Source of the DNA: DASSUW01 sp963792385
Lineage (GTDB): Bacteria; Actinomycetota; Thermoleophilia; Solirubrobacterales; Solirubrobacteraceae
Direction: 5' to 3'
Length of the DNA stretch: 64,000 nucleotides
NCBI GenBank assembly: GCA_963792385.1
Contig: CAWBVZ010000003.1
Coordinates: forward strand, 434,001 to 498,000
This document shows, piece by piece, positions 42,349 through 50,090 of this stretch (position 1 is its first letter; every line of letters begins with the position of its first letter). Position numbers and translations under genes: made by a program. Below the pieces are notes generated by a model, which saw nothing but the letters and a program-made list of their open reading frames with translations, was not told the DNA's origin and searched no databases.

Positions 42349-42998
42349 GCCCGCCTGCGGCGATCCTCGACATCGACGGGACGCTCGTCGACACGAACTA
42401 CCACCACGCGATCGCGTGGTATCGAGCGTTCCGGCAGAGCGATGTGACGCTGCCGCTGTGGCGGATCCACCAGCACATCGGCATGGGCGGCGACCAGCTG
42501 GTCGCCGCCCTCGCGGGCGACGACTTCGAGGCCTCCTGCGGTGATGAGGTGCGGGCGGCGGAGAGCGTCCTCTACATGGAGCTGATCGAAGAGGTGCGCC
42601 CCCTCGCCGACGCCCGCGAGCTGATCGAGGACCTCAAGGGCCGCGGCCACGCCGTGGTGCTGGCCTCGTCCGCAAAGCCCGCCGAGGTCGAGCACTACCT
42701 CGACCTGCTCGACGCGCGCGAGCTCACGGACGCGTGGACGGATTCGGGCGACGTCGAGAAGACGAAGCCCGAGCCCGATCTCGTCGCAGCGGCGATCGAG
42801 AAGGCCGGTGGCGGGCCGGCGGTCATGGTCGGCGACTCGATCTGGGACTGCGAGGCGGCCAAGCGCGCGGGCATCCCGACCGTCGCCGTGCTGACAGGAG
42901 GCTTCAGCGCGGCGGAGCTGCGCGAGGCCGGCGCGGCCTGCGTGTTCGAGTCGGTGGGAGAGCTCCGCGCCGGCATCGAGGGCACGCCGCTGGGCTGA
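42345..42998 (+). CDS. HAD-superfamily hydrolase
   Basis: A 217-residue HAD enzyme with motif I AAILDIDGTLVDTNYHH, motif II VLASSAKPAEVEHYL, the Lys in KTKPEPDLV and motif IV VMVGDSIWDCEAAKRAG. The helical cap between motifs I and II is of the phosphoglycolate-phosphatase type. GTG 42345 overlaps the PfpI stop, so both are one transcript. The substrate is unknown; a damage-repair or sugar-phosphate role would fit the stress context but is inference. Confidence 0.88.
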   Translation: MSPPAAILDIDGTLVDTNYHHAIAWYRAFRQSDVTLPLWRIHQHIGMGGDQLVAALAGDDFEASCGDEVRAAESVLYMELIEEVRPLADARELIEDLKGRGHAVVLASSAKPAEVEHYLDLLDARELTDAWTDSGDVEKTKPEPDLVAAAIEKAGGGPAVMVGDSIWDCEAAKRAGIPTVAVLTGGFSAAELREAGAACVFESVGELRAGIEGTPLG

Positions 42999-43078
42999 TT
43001 CCGCCCCGAGAGGGCCTGGTATCGGTAGCCTTGTGGAACGCGCGGCCCGGGATGTACAGCGCGCATGATCGTCTACCT

Positions 43079-43882
43079 ATGAGCCCGACTTCCCCCGAGC
43101 GGCCTGTTGCCGCAACTGAGGCGGAGCCCGTCGGCCCGACCCGCGCCGAGGAGGATCGGCGGCTGCTGATCCGCTACCACAAGCTGGGCGACCGTGCGGC
43201 CCGCGAGCAACTGGTCGAGCGCCTGCTCCCGCTGGCGCGTCGGATGGCGCGTCGCTATCGCCGCTCAGACGAGCCTCTGGACGATCTCGTCCAGGTCGCC
43301 ACGCTGGGTTTGATCAAGGCAATCGACCGCTTCGATCCCTCTCGTGAAACCGCGTTTTCCTCGTACGCGGTGCCCACCATGCTCGGCGAGCTGAAGCGCT
43401 ATTTCCGCGACAACGGCTGGGCCGTGCACGTGCCGCGCGGGATGCAGGAGCGCGTAATGCAGGTCGACAACGCGGTCAAGGACCTCTCCCGGCGGCTCGG
43501 GCGTTCGCCATCGGTTTCCGAGATCGGCGCACAGCTGGACCTCTCGCAGGAGCAGGTGCTCGAGGCGATGCAGGCCGCGTCGGCCTACGACGCCGTGTCG
43601 TTGGACTCGTTCCGGTTCGGCGACGAGGGCGACGGTGAGACGTACGCCGAGTCGATCGGCGTCGAGGACGAGCGCTTCGAGATGGTCGAGTACGGCGCGA
43701 CGATCGCGCCGACGCTGCAGGCGCTCCCGCCCCGCGACCGGATCGTGCTCCACCTGCGCTTCGTCGAGGACCTCACGCAGGCCGAGATCGCCGAGCGCGT
43801 CGGTGTCTCCCAGATGCACGTCTCGCGCCTGATCCGCCGCGCGCTCGAGCGCCTGCGGACCGTGGCCGAACACGCCGGCTGA
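43079..43882 (+). CDS. SigB/SigF/SigG-family RNA polymerase sigma factor (second)
   Basis: A 267-residue group 3 sigma factor, paralogous to the one at 35395. Region 2 is RRYRRSDEPLDDLVQVATLGLIKAIDRFDP, the signature ELKRYFRDNGWAVHVPRGMQER is intact, region 3 is SEIGAQLDLSQEQVLEAM, and region 4 ends LTQAEIAERVGVSQMHVSRLIRRALERL. ATG 43079 follows a short polar leader. csbD and other stress genes downstream carry GGGTA-type promoters that such factors read. It is one of two such factors in this window; which anti-sigma holds it is not known. Confidence 0.92.
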   Translation: MSPTSPERPVAATEAEPVGPTRAEEDRRLLIRYHKLGDRAAREQLVERLLPLARRMARRYRRSDEPLDDLVQVATLGLIKAIDRFDPSRETAFSSYAVPTMLGELKRYFRDNGWAVHVPRGMQERVMQVDNAVKDLSRRLGRSPSVSEIGAQLDLSQEQVLEAMQAASAYDAVSLDSFRFGDEGDGETYAESIGVEDERFEMVEYGATIAPTLQALPPRDRIVLHLRFVEDLTQAEIAERVGVSQMHVSRLIRRALERLRTVAEHAG

Positions 43883-43893
43883 GCGCCGCCTTC

Positions 43894-43918
43894 GTTTCGA
43901 GGGCTGACCCTTGGGTAG
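43894..43918 (+). promoter_or_regulatory. SigB/SigF-type promoter of csbD
   Basis: GTTT (43894-43897), a 15-nt spacer, then GGGTAG (43913-43918), 9 nt before ATG 43928. This matches the GTTT-N14-16-GGGTA consensus of SigB/SigF factors. The gene for such a factor ends 12 nt upstream. Confidence 0.65.
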
Positions 43919-43927
43919 CCCTGGGGC

Positions 43928-44116
43928 ATGAGCCTCACAGACAAGATCTCAGGACGCATCAAGAAGGCCGCCGGCGACCTCACCGACGACGCGTCGCTGC
44001 GTCACGAGGGTCGCAAGGAAGAGCGCAAGGGCGAGGCGAAGGACGAGCTCGCGCAGGCGCACGAGAAGGCCGACCGCAAGGCGGAGGAGGTCTCGAACCT
44101 CGAGCGCCGCACCTGA
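43928..44116 (+). CDS. csbD: CsbD-family stress protein
   Basis: A 62-residue, highly charged, helical protein: SLTDKISGRIKKAAGDLTDD with LRHEGRKEERKGEAKDEL and a Lys/Glu-rich end. This is the CsbD family, a classic SigB-induced general stress protein in Bacillus, of unknown molecular function. A GTTT-N15-GGGTAG promoter precedes it and a SigB-type sigma gene lies just upstream. Its stop overlaps the start of the next small gene. Confidence 0.88.
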   Translation: MSLTDKISGRIKKAAGDLTDDASLRHEGRKEERKGEAKDELAQAHEKADRKAEEVSNLERRT

Positions 44117-44277
44117 TGGAAAGCGCGGACCAGGCCGAGCAGGGTTATCCGGAAGAAGCGCCGCCAGGCGCCGACCCTGCCGGCGGCCGCGGGCGGCCCG
44201 ATGACGAGCCGCCCGCGGAGGACGCGCCGTCCAGCGGCGACGGCAAGGCGACCGGGAACCCACACGACCACGACTGA
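44116..44277 (+). CDS. small acidic, disordered protein, 53 aa
   Basis: ATG 44116 overlaps the TGA of csbD (TGATG), and the frame stays open for 53 codons to TGA 44275-44277. The sequence begins MESADQAEQGYPEEAPPGAD and continues Gly/Pro/Asp-rich with a His/Asp end. It looks intrinsically disordered, without membrane segment. The tight coupling with csbD suggests it is translated and stress-induced. I recall similar short EQGYPEE-type proteins in actinobacteria but cannot name a family. Confidence 0.6.
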   Translation: MESADQAEQGYPEEAPPGADPAGGRGRPDDEPPAEDAPSSGDGKATGNPHDHD

Positions 44278-44304
44278 GGGCGCCCGGGTACCGTCTTCCG
44301 CCAC

Positions 44305-44706
44305 ATGCCCGCGGTCGAGCAGCAGATCGACGTCGCCATTCCGCTGGCGACGGCGTACGGGGAGTGGACGCGGTTCGAGGACTACCCGCGTTTCATGGAG
44401 GACGTGGCGGAGGTTCGCCAGGTCGACGAGACGCACTTGCAGTGGCGCGGGACGCTCGACGGCGTCGAGTGTGAGTGGGTCGCCGAGGTGATGGAGCTGC
44501 GTCCCCACGAGCGCATCGTGTGGCGCGCAGCGGGCGGCTTCGCGAACGCCGGTGTGATCACGTTCCACCCGCTCGACGAGGCGACGACCCGCATCACGAT
44601 GTCGGCGGACGTCGACGACCCGGACGCCCTCCCGCTGATCGAGGAGCGCGTGAAGGGCGACCTCGAGCGCTTCAAGCAGATGGTCGCCCGGCTCGCCGCG
44701 CCGTAG
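44305..44706 (+). CDS. SRPBCC-family protein (cyclase/dehydrase type)
   Basis: A 133-residue helix-grip protein: VEQQIDVAIPLATAYGEWTRFEDYPRFMEDV at the N-terminus (quoted in pieces), strands with HLQWRGTLDGVECEW, and a long C-terminal helix (EERVKGDLERFKQMVARL). This type often accompanies stress regulons in actinobacteria. ATG 44305 follows TACCGT (44289-44294) by 10 nt, within a GGGTACCGT stretch. The ligand is unknown. Confidence 0.85.
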   Translation: MPAVEQQIDVAIPLATAYGEWTRFEDYPRFMEDVAEVRQVDETHLQWRGTLDGVECEWVAEVMELRPHERIVWRAAGGFANAGVITFHPLDEATTRITMSADVDDPDALPLIEERVKGDLERFKQMVARLAAP

Positions 44707-44715
44707 GCTGACGCG

Positions 44716-46380
44716 TCAGTTCGCGCGGAGCGCCAGCAGCGCGATGTCGTCGCGCGGGACGGGGACCGCACCCGTCGCAGCGGTGAGCAGGCGGCTCACC
44801 GTCGCCTCGGCCGGGCCGCCTGCCGACGCGCGTGCGGCAGCCACAAGCTCCTCTGGCGCCCACACGTGATCCGGGGCGCCGGCCTCGGTCAGCCCGTCCG
44901 TGTAGAGCACGAGCGTGTCGCCGCAGCGCAGCTCGGCCGACCGGTCCTGGAGGGCCGGGTGCTCGACCAGACCGAGCAGCGTCCCGGGCGCTCCGAACTC
45001 CTCGACGTCGCCGTCCGCGCGGACCACGAGCGGCAGCGGATGGCCACCGCACGCGACGGTCACGCGCGCCGGCGAGCGGCTCAGGTCCAGGTGCGCGCAC
45101 GCGATCGTGCAGAAGCGCCCGTCGTCGTCGACGGCCTGCTGGATCATCGCGTCGCTGAGCCAGCGCAGGATCGCGCTCGGGGAGCGGCGGCGCACCGCCG
45201 CCGCGCGGATCGTGTAGCGCGCGAGCGCGGTCACCGCAGCCGCCTCGGCGCCCTTTCCGCACACGTCGCCGATCACCACGTACCACTGGTCTTCCGCGGT
45301 GTTGAACACGTCGTAGAAGTCGCCGCCGACCTCGAGGCCGCTGCCCGCGGGCTGGTAGGCGGCGGCGATCTCCATGCCCGGCAGGTCGGGCAGGACCGGC
45401 GGCAGCAGCGACGACTGCAGCGTGGCCGAGATCGCCGACGCCGTCCCGTAAAGGCGCGCGTTCTCGACCGCGGCGGCGGCGCGCAGCGCCAGGTCCTCGG
45501 CGAGCGCGAGGTCGTGATCGTCAAAGCGGCGACCCGACTCGGCGGATATGAACGAGATCACGCCGAGCACGCGGTCGCGCACCGTCATCGGCGCCAGCAT
45601 CGCCGATCGCAGACCGACCGAGCGCAGGATCTCGAGATGCTCGGGATCGCGCGCGGCGACCTCGAGCATCGCCTCGGGGATCTCCCGGTACAGCTCGGAC
45701 CGGCCGTGCCGCAGCACGCCGTACACGCCCTCGTCCGTGCGCGGGTCGGGCGGGTAGCGCTGCTGCATCTCCCGCGCCAGCTCGATCCGCGCAGGGTCCA
45801 CGTGCGCGACCGCCACGCGCTCGATGCCGTCGCCGGCGGCGAGGTCGACCGCGCACCAGTCGGCCACCGCCGGGACCGCGAGTTGAGCGACCGTCTGCAG
45901 CGTCTGCTGGTAGTCGAGCGAGCCCGCGAGCACGCGGCTCGCCTCGGCCAGGAACCGGTGGCTGTGCTCGGCGCGCTTGATGTCGGTGATGTCCTCGATC
46001 ACATTGATCGCGAGCCGCACCGAGCCATCGTCGTTGAACACCGGCGTCGACTGGACCCGCGACCAGCGCTCCTCGGCGCTCTCACGGCTGTGGTAGCGCA
46101 CGGTCAGCGGTGGCGGGTGCTCGCCGGCCAGCGCGCGCCGGCCGGGGAGCCGCGCGAGCGAGAGCGGGGCTCCGTCCTCGTCGTAGTAGTCAAACCGGCT
46201 GACGAGCTCCGCCGGTGACGCCGCGAGCATCTCCTCGGCGCTCGCGAACCCGAGCAGCCGCACGGCGGCGTCGTTGGCGTACACGAGGCCGCCGGCGGGC
46301 GATTGCGCCGTGACCGCGTCCGCCACGCCCTCGAGGATCGCCTTCAGGTCGTCGCGCGTCGCCGCAGGCTCAGCTATCAC
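44716..46380 (-). CDS. PAS-GAF-PP2C (SpoIIE-type) phosphatase, RsbU/RsbP-like
   Basis: A 554-residue regulator: an N-terminal PAS domain (residues 10-130, ILEGVADAVTAQSPAGGLVY to INVIEDITDIKRAE), a GAF domain (about 150-310), and a PP2C phosphatase (about 325-550) with GGDFYDVFNTAEDQWYVVIGDVCGKG and LYTDGLTEAG metal sites, DDIALLALR at the end. Such phosphatases dephosphorylate STAS antagonists and thereby activate SigB-type factors. It is the only phosphatase of this type in the window, so it probably feeds the local STAS/RsbW/sigma circuit. The PAS/GAF signal is unknown. Confidence 0.92.
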   Translation of the reverse strand: MIAEPAATRDDLKAILEGVADAVTAQSPAGGLVYANDAAVRLLGFASAEEMLAASPAELVSRFDYYDEDGAPLSLARLPGRRALAGEHPPPLTVRYHSRESAEERWSRVQSTPVFNDDGSVRLAINVIEDITDIKRAEHSHRFLAEASRVLAGSLDYQQTLQTVAQLAVPAVADWCAVDLAAGDGIERVAVAHVDPARIELAREMQQRYPPDPRTDEGVYGVLRHGRSELYREIPEAMLEVAARDPEHLEILRSVGLRSAMLAPMTVRDRVLGVISFISAESGRRFDDHDLALAEDLALRAAAAVENARLYGTASAISATLQSSLLPPVLPDLPGMEIAAAYQPAGSGLEVGGDFYDVFNTAEDQWYVVIGDVCGKGAEAAAVTALARYTIRAAAVRRRSPSAILRWLSDAMIQQAVDDDGRFCTIACAHLDLSRSPARVTVACGGHPLPLVVRADGDVEEFGAPGTLLGLVEHPALQDRSAELRCGDTLVLYTDGLTEAGAPDHVWAPEELVAAARASAGGPAEATVSRLLTAATGAVPVPRDDIALLALRAN

Positions 46381-46389
46381 GCGCGGAGT

Positions 46390-46902
46390 CTATGCGAGCC
46401 CCTCCGCCTCGTATTCGCGCAGGTAGCCCTCGAACAGGCGCCGGTGGCCCTCCTCGTCGTGGAGGATCGCGATCACCATGTCCTGGGTCACCCAGTCGAC
46501 TCCGTCGGTGATCTCGATGATGCGGTTGTAGTGCTCGATCGCCCCGGTCTCGGCCTCGATCACGCCCTTGACGACGTGGACGATGTCGGTCTGGTGCTCG
46601 GGCGGCTGCAGGTAGGTCTGCTCGGCGCTGAACTCGAGCGACCCAGGGACGACGCCGTACAGCTCCTTGATCCGTGCCGCGAACTGCTGGGCGTGGCCGA
46701 GCTCCTCCTGGACGTCCTCCTGGAGCGACTCGATGATCTCTTGCGCACGGACCCCGTCGGGGTTGATCGAGTTGGCGATGTAGCTCATCACCGTCTCGAT
46801 CTCCATCCAGTACGCCTTCTTCAGCAGCTCGATCAGCTCTTCGCGCTGCTCGGTCTTGTCGTCGGACAGGATGCCCTGCGAGCTCGAACGAACTCCGGCC
46901 AT
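46390..46902 (-). CDS. ferritin-like (bacterioferritin/Dps-type) protein
   Basis: A 170-residue four-helix protein. Di-iron ligands appear as YWMEIETVMSYIANS (first Glu), EELGHAQQFAARI (E-x-x-H), IEAETGAIEHYNRI and LHDEEGHRRLFEGYL (E-x-x-H). It probably stores or oxidises iron and protects against peroxide. GAAGGAG lies 6 nt before ATG 46902, which settles the start over ATG 46917. A GTAT-N15-GGGTAG element lies 34 nt upstream, so it is likely a member of the SigB-type stress set. Confidence 0.87.
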   Translation of the reverse strand: MAGVRSSSQGILSDDKTEQREELIELLKKAYWMEIETVMSYIANSINPDGVRAQEIIESLQEDVQEELGHAQQFAARIKELYGVVPGSLEFSAEQTYLQPPEHQTDIVHVVKGVIEAETGAIEHYNRIIEITDGVDWVTQDMVIAILHDEEGHRRLFEGYLREYEAEGLA

Positions 46903-46935
46903 GTCGGTCTCCTTCAAATGGGGTGCCCGAATTAC

Positions 46936-46960
46936 CTACCCAAGGGGCCCGCGGGCATAC
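46936..46960 (-). promoter_or_regulatory. SigB/SigF-type promoter of the ferritin-like gene
   Basis: On the minus strand GTAT (46960 back to 46957), a 15-nt spacer, then GGGTAG (46941 back to 46936), with the ribosome-binding site and ATG 46902 downstream. One mismatch to the GTTT box. Confidence 0.6.
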
Positions 46961-46963
46961 GTA

Positions 46964-47836
46964 TCAGTGCGGGCCGAGCGCCTCGCGCAGCCGATCCATG
47001 GCCGCGATCAGCTGATCCGGGTCGACATCCTCGCCCTCGTGCCTGAACCTGCGCGACGGGCGCAGCACGTCCTGCCCGCGTAGCTCCGCGGCGGTGGGCC
47101 GGCGCGCGAGCGTCTGCGCATCCGGGGGATCGCCGCGTAGCAGCCACGAGCCGTCCGGCCGGCGGATCAGCTCCTCGCGCTCGGCGAGCTCGCTCAGCGC
47201 CGTCGAGACGGTGGGGCGACGGGCGCCGACGAGCTGCCCGAGGATCCGGTGGGTCAGCGCCAGCGGCACGACAACGCCGTCCCCGGAGACGCGGCCCCAG
47301 CGCTCGGCGAGATGCCAGAACAGCGCCTTCAGACGGCGGTCGACGCGCGTGAGCTGCGAGATCGCCTGCGTGGTCGCGAGCCGCAGCGAACGCTCGCCGA
47401 GGCGGTCGAACAGCGCGGCCGTGATCTCCGGGTAGCGCGCCGCCTCGGCGGCGAAGCGGCGGTCGAGCACCGCGAGCGTCACAGACGACAGCACGGACCA
47501 GACGGCTTGCACGGGCAGGAGACCGGCGGCGCTGGAGCTCTGCCACGGCCGCACGAGGTCACCGGGGCCGAGCAGCTCGGCACTCACGTGGTCGGCCACG
47601 ACGAGCTCGCGTGCGAGCACGCCGTCGAGCACGAGTAGGCCCACGTGGTCGGCGCTCGCGCCTGACAGGCGGGTGACATCCCAGGGGCCGACGGACAGGC
47701 GATGGGTGCGGACGACGAGCTCTCGCTCGGCCTCCGCGCGCCGTGTCGGGCTCAGGAGCGCGCCAAGCTCCGGATCCGCTTCGAGGAGCCGAATTGCCTC
47801 AGAATTTCTTGCTATCCGTGCGTTCCCCGCAGACAC
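46964..47836 (-). CDS. Crp/Fnr-family transcription regulator
   Basis: A 290-residue protein with a cyclic-nucleotide-binding-like beta barrel (residues 30-130, LLVLDGVLARELVV, ELLGPGDLVRPW) and a Crp-type winged helix (ALTHRILGQLVGARRPTVSTALSEL). The classic phosphate-binding-cassette Arg is not obvious, so the effector may not be cAMP. A 50-residue Arg/Asp-rich tail follows. GTG 47836 is 9 nt after GGGTAG, and that element shares 16 identical bases with the one before the gene at 58932. It lies directly upstream of the ferritin-like gene on the same strand. Confidence 0.87.
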   Translation of the reverse strand: MSAGNARIARNSEAIRLLEADPELGALLSPTRRAEAERELVVRTHRLSVGPWDVTRLSGASADHVGLLVLDGVLARELVVADHVSAELLGPGDLVRPWQSSSAAGLLPVQAVWSVLSSVTLAVLDRRFAAEAARYPEITAALFDRLGERSLRLATTQAISQLTRVDRRLKALFWHLAERWGRVSGDGVVVPLALTHRILGQLVGARRPTVSTALSELAEREELIRRPDGSWLLRGDPPDAQTLARRPTAAELRGQDVLRPSRRFRHEGEDVDPDQLIAAMDRLREALGPH

Positions 47837-47884
47837 GAGACTCGCCTACCCAACGGCGTCGGATTCCAGACACCCCCGCGGAGC

Positions 47885-48532
47885 CTAGTCCACGAACCCG
47901 GCGCGATCGACCTTGCGGTGGTACTGCTCGCCCGCCTTTCCGCCGGTCAGCGCTGCCACGAGGCTCCCGGCGAGCACGACGGCGAGGGCAAGCGCACCGC
48001 CGGTCGCGAGCTCGCTGTCGCCGACGGGCAGCGCGGGCAGGTCGAGCCGGTCGAGGACGTTGTACTCGGCCCCCAGGAGGGCGCCGGCGCCCGCGAGCAC
48101 GACGGTCACCACGAGGCCGATCAGCCACGCGCCGATGCCCTGGCGGGCGCCGTCGAAGCGCGACATCCGGCCGGCGACGTAGCCGCCGCAGAAGTACGCG
48201 ATGGCCAGCGCGGCCAGCAGCGCGATCGCGCCTCCGATGCCGATTTGCTGGGAATTCCCGATCGTGTCGTCCGCGGGCAGGTCGGTGAGGCCGACCGCGG
48301 CGCCCGCGGCGGCGAGCAGTCCGACGAGCAACGCGCCAAGCCCGACGGCGACGAGCCAGCCGAAGAATGCGGCGCCCCAGTTGATCCCCCCGAACTCCTC
48401 GCGCTGGCGCGCACGCACGCTGCGCAGGTGCTCGTGCGAATCGGCCGTGATAGAGCCGTTGGTATGCGTGACGGGACGGTCGGCGACGGCCGTCTCGCCG
48501 TGCCCGTTGTTACGCTTGAAGCGGTCGAGCAT
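47885..48532 (-). CDS. four-helix membrane protein
   Basis: A 215-residue protein with a polar 50-residue N-terminus (LDRFKRNNGHGETAVADRPV), then four membrane helices (GAAFFGWLVAVGLGALLVGLL, IALLAALAIAYFCGGYVAG, GAWLIGLVVTVVLAGAGALLG, LALAVVLAGSLVAALTGG, quoted in pieces). AGGGGG sits 7 nt before ATG 48532. It resembles uncharacterised actinobacterial membrane proteins with an N-terminal regulatory tail; the function is unknown. It is divergent from the RpoD-type sigma gene. Confidence 0.75.
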   Translation of the reverse strand: MLDRFKRNNGHGETAVADRPVTHTNGSITADSHEHLRSVRARQREEFGGINWGAAFFGWLVAVGLGALLVGLLAAAGAAVGLTDLPADDTIGNSQQIGIGGAIALLAALAIAYFCGGYVAGRMSRFDGARQGIGAWLIGLVVTVVLAGAGALLGAEYNVLDRLDLPALPVGDSELATGGALALAVVLAGSLVAALTGGKAGEQYHRKVDRAGFVD

Positions 48533-48661
48533 TCGAGTTCCCCCTCCGATGGCACGGTGCGATCCATCTGGTTCCCATGCTGACCACCGGCCCAAACACC
48601 CCAACTTGAGGTGTACCCGCGTTTAGTCGCGCGTGTATGCGGAGACGAACACCCCTTGACC

Positions 48662-49720
48662 ATGAGCTCGGCACAAAACGCGTTAAGCGGCGCTCTTGCT
48701 GCGCTTGTAGACCGCGGCGAAGAAGGCGGCTGCCTGGAGCTCAGTGAAGTAGACGAGTTCGTGCAGGCGCTCGACCTCGAAGAAGGAGACCTCGGCAAGC
48801 TCTACGAGCAGCTCGAGGCGCGCGGGATCACCATCCGCGATGACTGTGGCCGCGAGTCCGCGCCCGTCGCCGCCATCGACGACGCCGTGCTAGCCCACGT
48901 CACGACCGACACGCTGCAGCTGTTCCTGAACGAGATCGGCCGCCACCGGCTCCTGATGCCGGAGGAGGAGATCGAGCTGGCGCGCCGGATCGAGCGCGGC
49001 GACCTCGAGGCCAAGGAGCGCATGATCAATGCGAACCTGCGCCTGGTCGTCTCGATCGCCAAGAAGTACCAGGGCTCCGAGCTGACGCTGCTCGACCTGA
49101 TCCAGGAGGGCATCCTCGGGCTGATCCGCGCCGTCGAGAAGTTCGACTGGCGCCGCGGCTACCGCTTCTCCACGTACGCCACCTGGTGGATCCGCCAGGC
49201 GGTCGAGCGCGGGATGGACGCGAAGGCGCGCACGATCAAGCTGCCGATCAACCTCGTCCGTACGCAGCGCAAGGTCGCACGTGCGGAGAATCAGCTGGCG
49301 ACCAAGCTCGACCGGGCGCCGACGGATTCCGAAGTCGCCGCCGAAGCGCAGATCTCGGTCGACGACCTACATGCGATGCGCGACGCCGCGCGCACGGTGA
49401 CCTCGCTCGACCGGCCGCTGGGGGAGAACGACGACGCGTCGTTCGGCGACCTGCTGCCGTCCGACGGGCCGGGGCCGGAGGACGAGGTGCACATCTCGCT
49501 GCGCGAGCAGGCACTCCGCCACGCGCTCAACGAGTTGCCCGAGCGCGAGCGCACCGTCGTCGCCCTCCGCTACGGCATCGACGGCGGCGAGCCAACCCCG
49601 CTGCGCGAGATCGGTCGCCGCCTTGGCATCACGCCCGAGCGCGTGCGCCAGATCGAGTCCAAGGCGCTCGGCCGGCTCGGCCGCATGCGCGAGCTGGACG
49701 CGCTGCGCCAGGCCGCCTAG
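48662..49720 (+). CDS. RpoD-type (sigma-70 group 1/2) sigma factor
   Basis: A 352-residue sigma factor. Region 1.1-like residues (VDEFVQALDLEEGDLGKLYEQL) lead into 1.2 (TLQLFLNEIGRHRLL), region 2 (NLRLVVSIAKKYQGSELTLLDLIQEG, FDWRRGYRFSTYATWWIRQAV), region 3 (LPINLVRTQRKVARAENQLA) and region 4 (RYGIDGGEPTPLREIGRRLGITPERVRQIESKAL). All core-binding and -10/-35 recognition segments are intact. It is shorter than HrdB-type factors, so it may be the principal factor of this lineage or a close paralogue; one more copy elsewhere cannot be excluded. ATG 48662 is chosen as the start of the conserved part. Confidence 0.93.
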   Translation: MSSAQNALSGALAALVDRGEEGGCLELSEVDEFVQALDLEEGDLGKLYEQLEARGITIRDDCGRESAPVAAIDDAVLAHVTTDTLQLFLNEIGRHRLLMPEEEIELARRIERGDLEAKERMINANLRLVVSIAKKYQGSELTLLDLIQEGILGLIRAVEKFDWRRGYRFSTYATWWIRQAVERGMDAKARTIKLPINLVRTQRKVARAENQLATKLDRAPTDSEVAAEAQISVDDLHAMRDAARTVTSLDRPLGENDDASFGDLLPSDGPGPEDEVHISLREQALRHALNELPERERTVVALRYGIDGGEPTPLREIGRRLGITPERVRQIESKALGRLGRMRELDALRQAA

Positions 49721-49732
49721 CGGCCTTCCCGC

Positions 49733-50023
49733 CTACCGTCCGAAGGACGAGGCGATGCCCTGCTCGGTGTCCTGGTAGTTGACGCCGGCCTGCTGGGTGA
49801 GCTGGCTGATGCCGTGAAGGGCTTCCTGGATGCCGCGGCTGGAGCGCTGCCATTCGGCCCACAGCTCCTGGAAGCGCGCCTGCGCGACGCCCTGCCACTC
49901 GCTCTGCAGCGGCGCGACCTGGCCGGCCAGCTGCGACAGTGTCGACTCGATGTTGGCGGCGCCGGCGTTCAGCTGGCTGGCTACCGACTGCAGTTGCTCA
50001 GGCGTAACGGCAATATTGGGCAT
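49733..50023 (-). CDS. WXG100/ESAT-6-family protein
   Basis: A 96-residue two-helix protein with the W-x-G turn in SEWQGVAQARFQELW. It starts MPNIAVTPEQLQSVASQLN, typical of WXG100 proteins secreted by type VII systems. No type VII ATPase or partner gene lies nearby, so its secretion machinery must be elsewhere. It converges on the RpoD-type sigma gene with a 12-bp gap. The role is unknown. Confidence 0.88.
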   Translation of the reverse strand: MPNIAVTPEQLQSVASQLNAGAANIESTLSQLAGQVAPLQSEWQGVAQARFQELWAEWQRSSRGIQEALHGISQLTQQAGVNYQDTEQGIASSFGR

Positions 50024-50090
50024 GCGAACGGCCTCCCGTGTCGTCGCGGTGCTTGCGTAGCTGTGGAAAGTAGCGCCGGCGCGCCCACGT

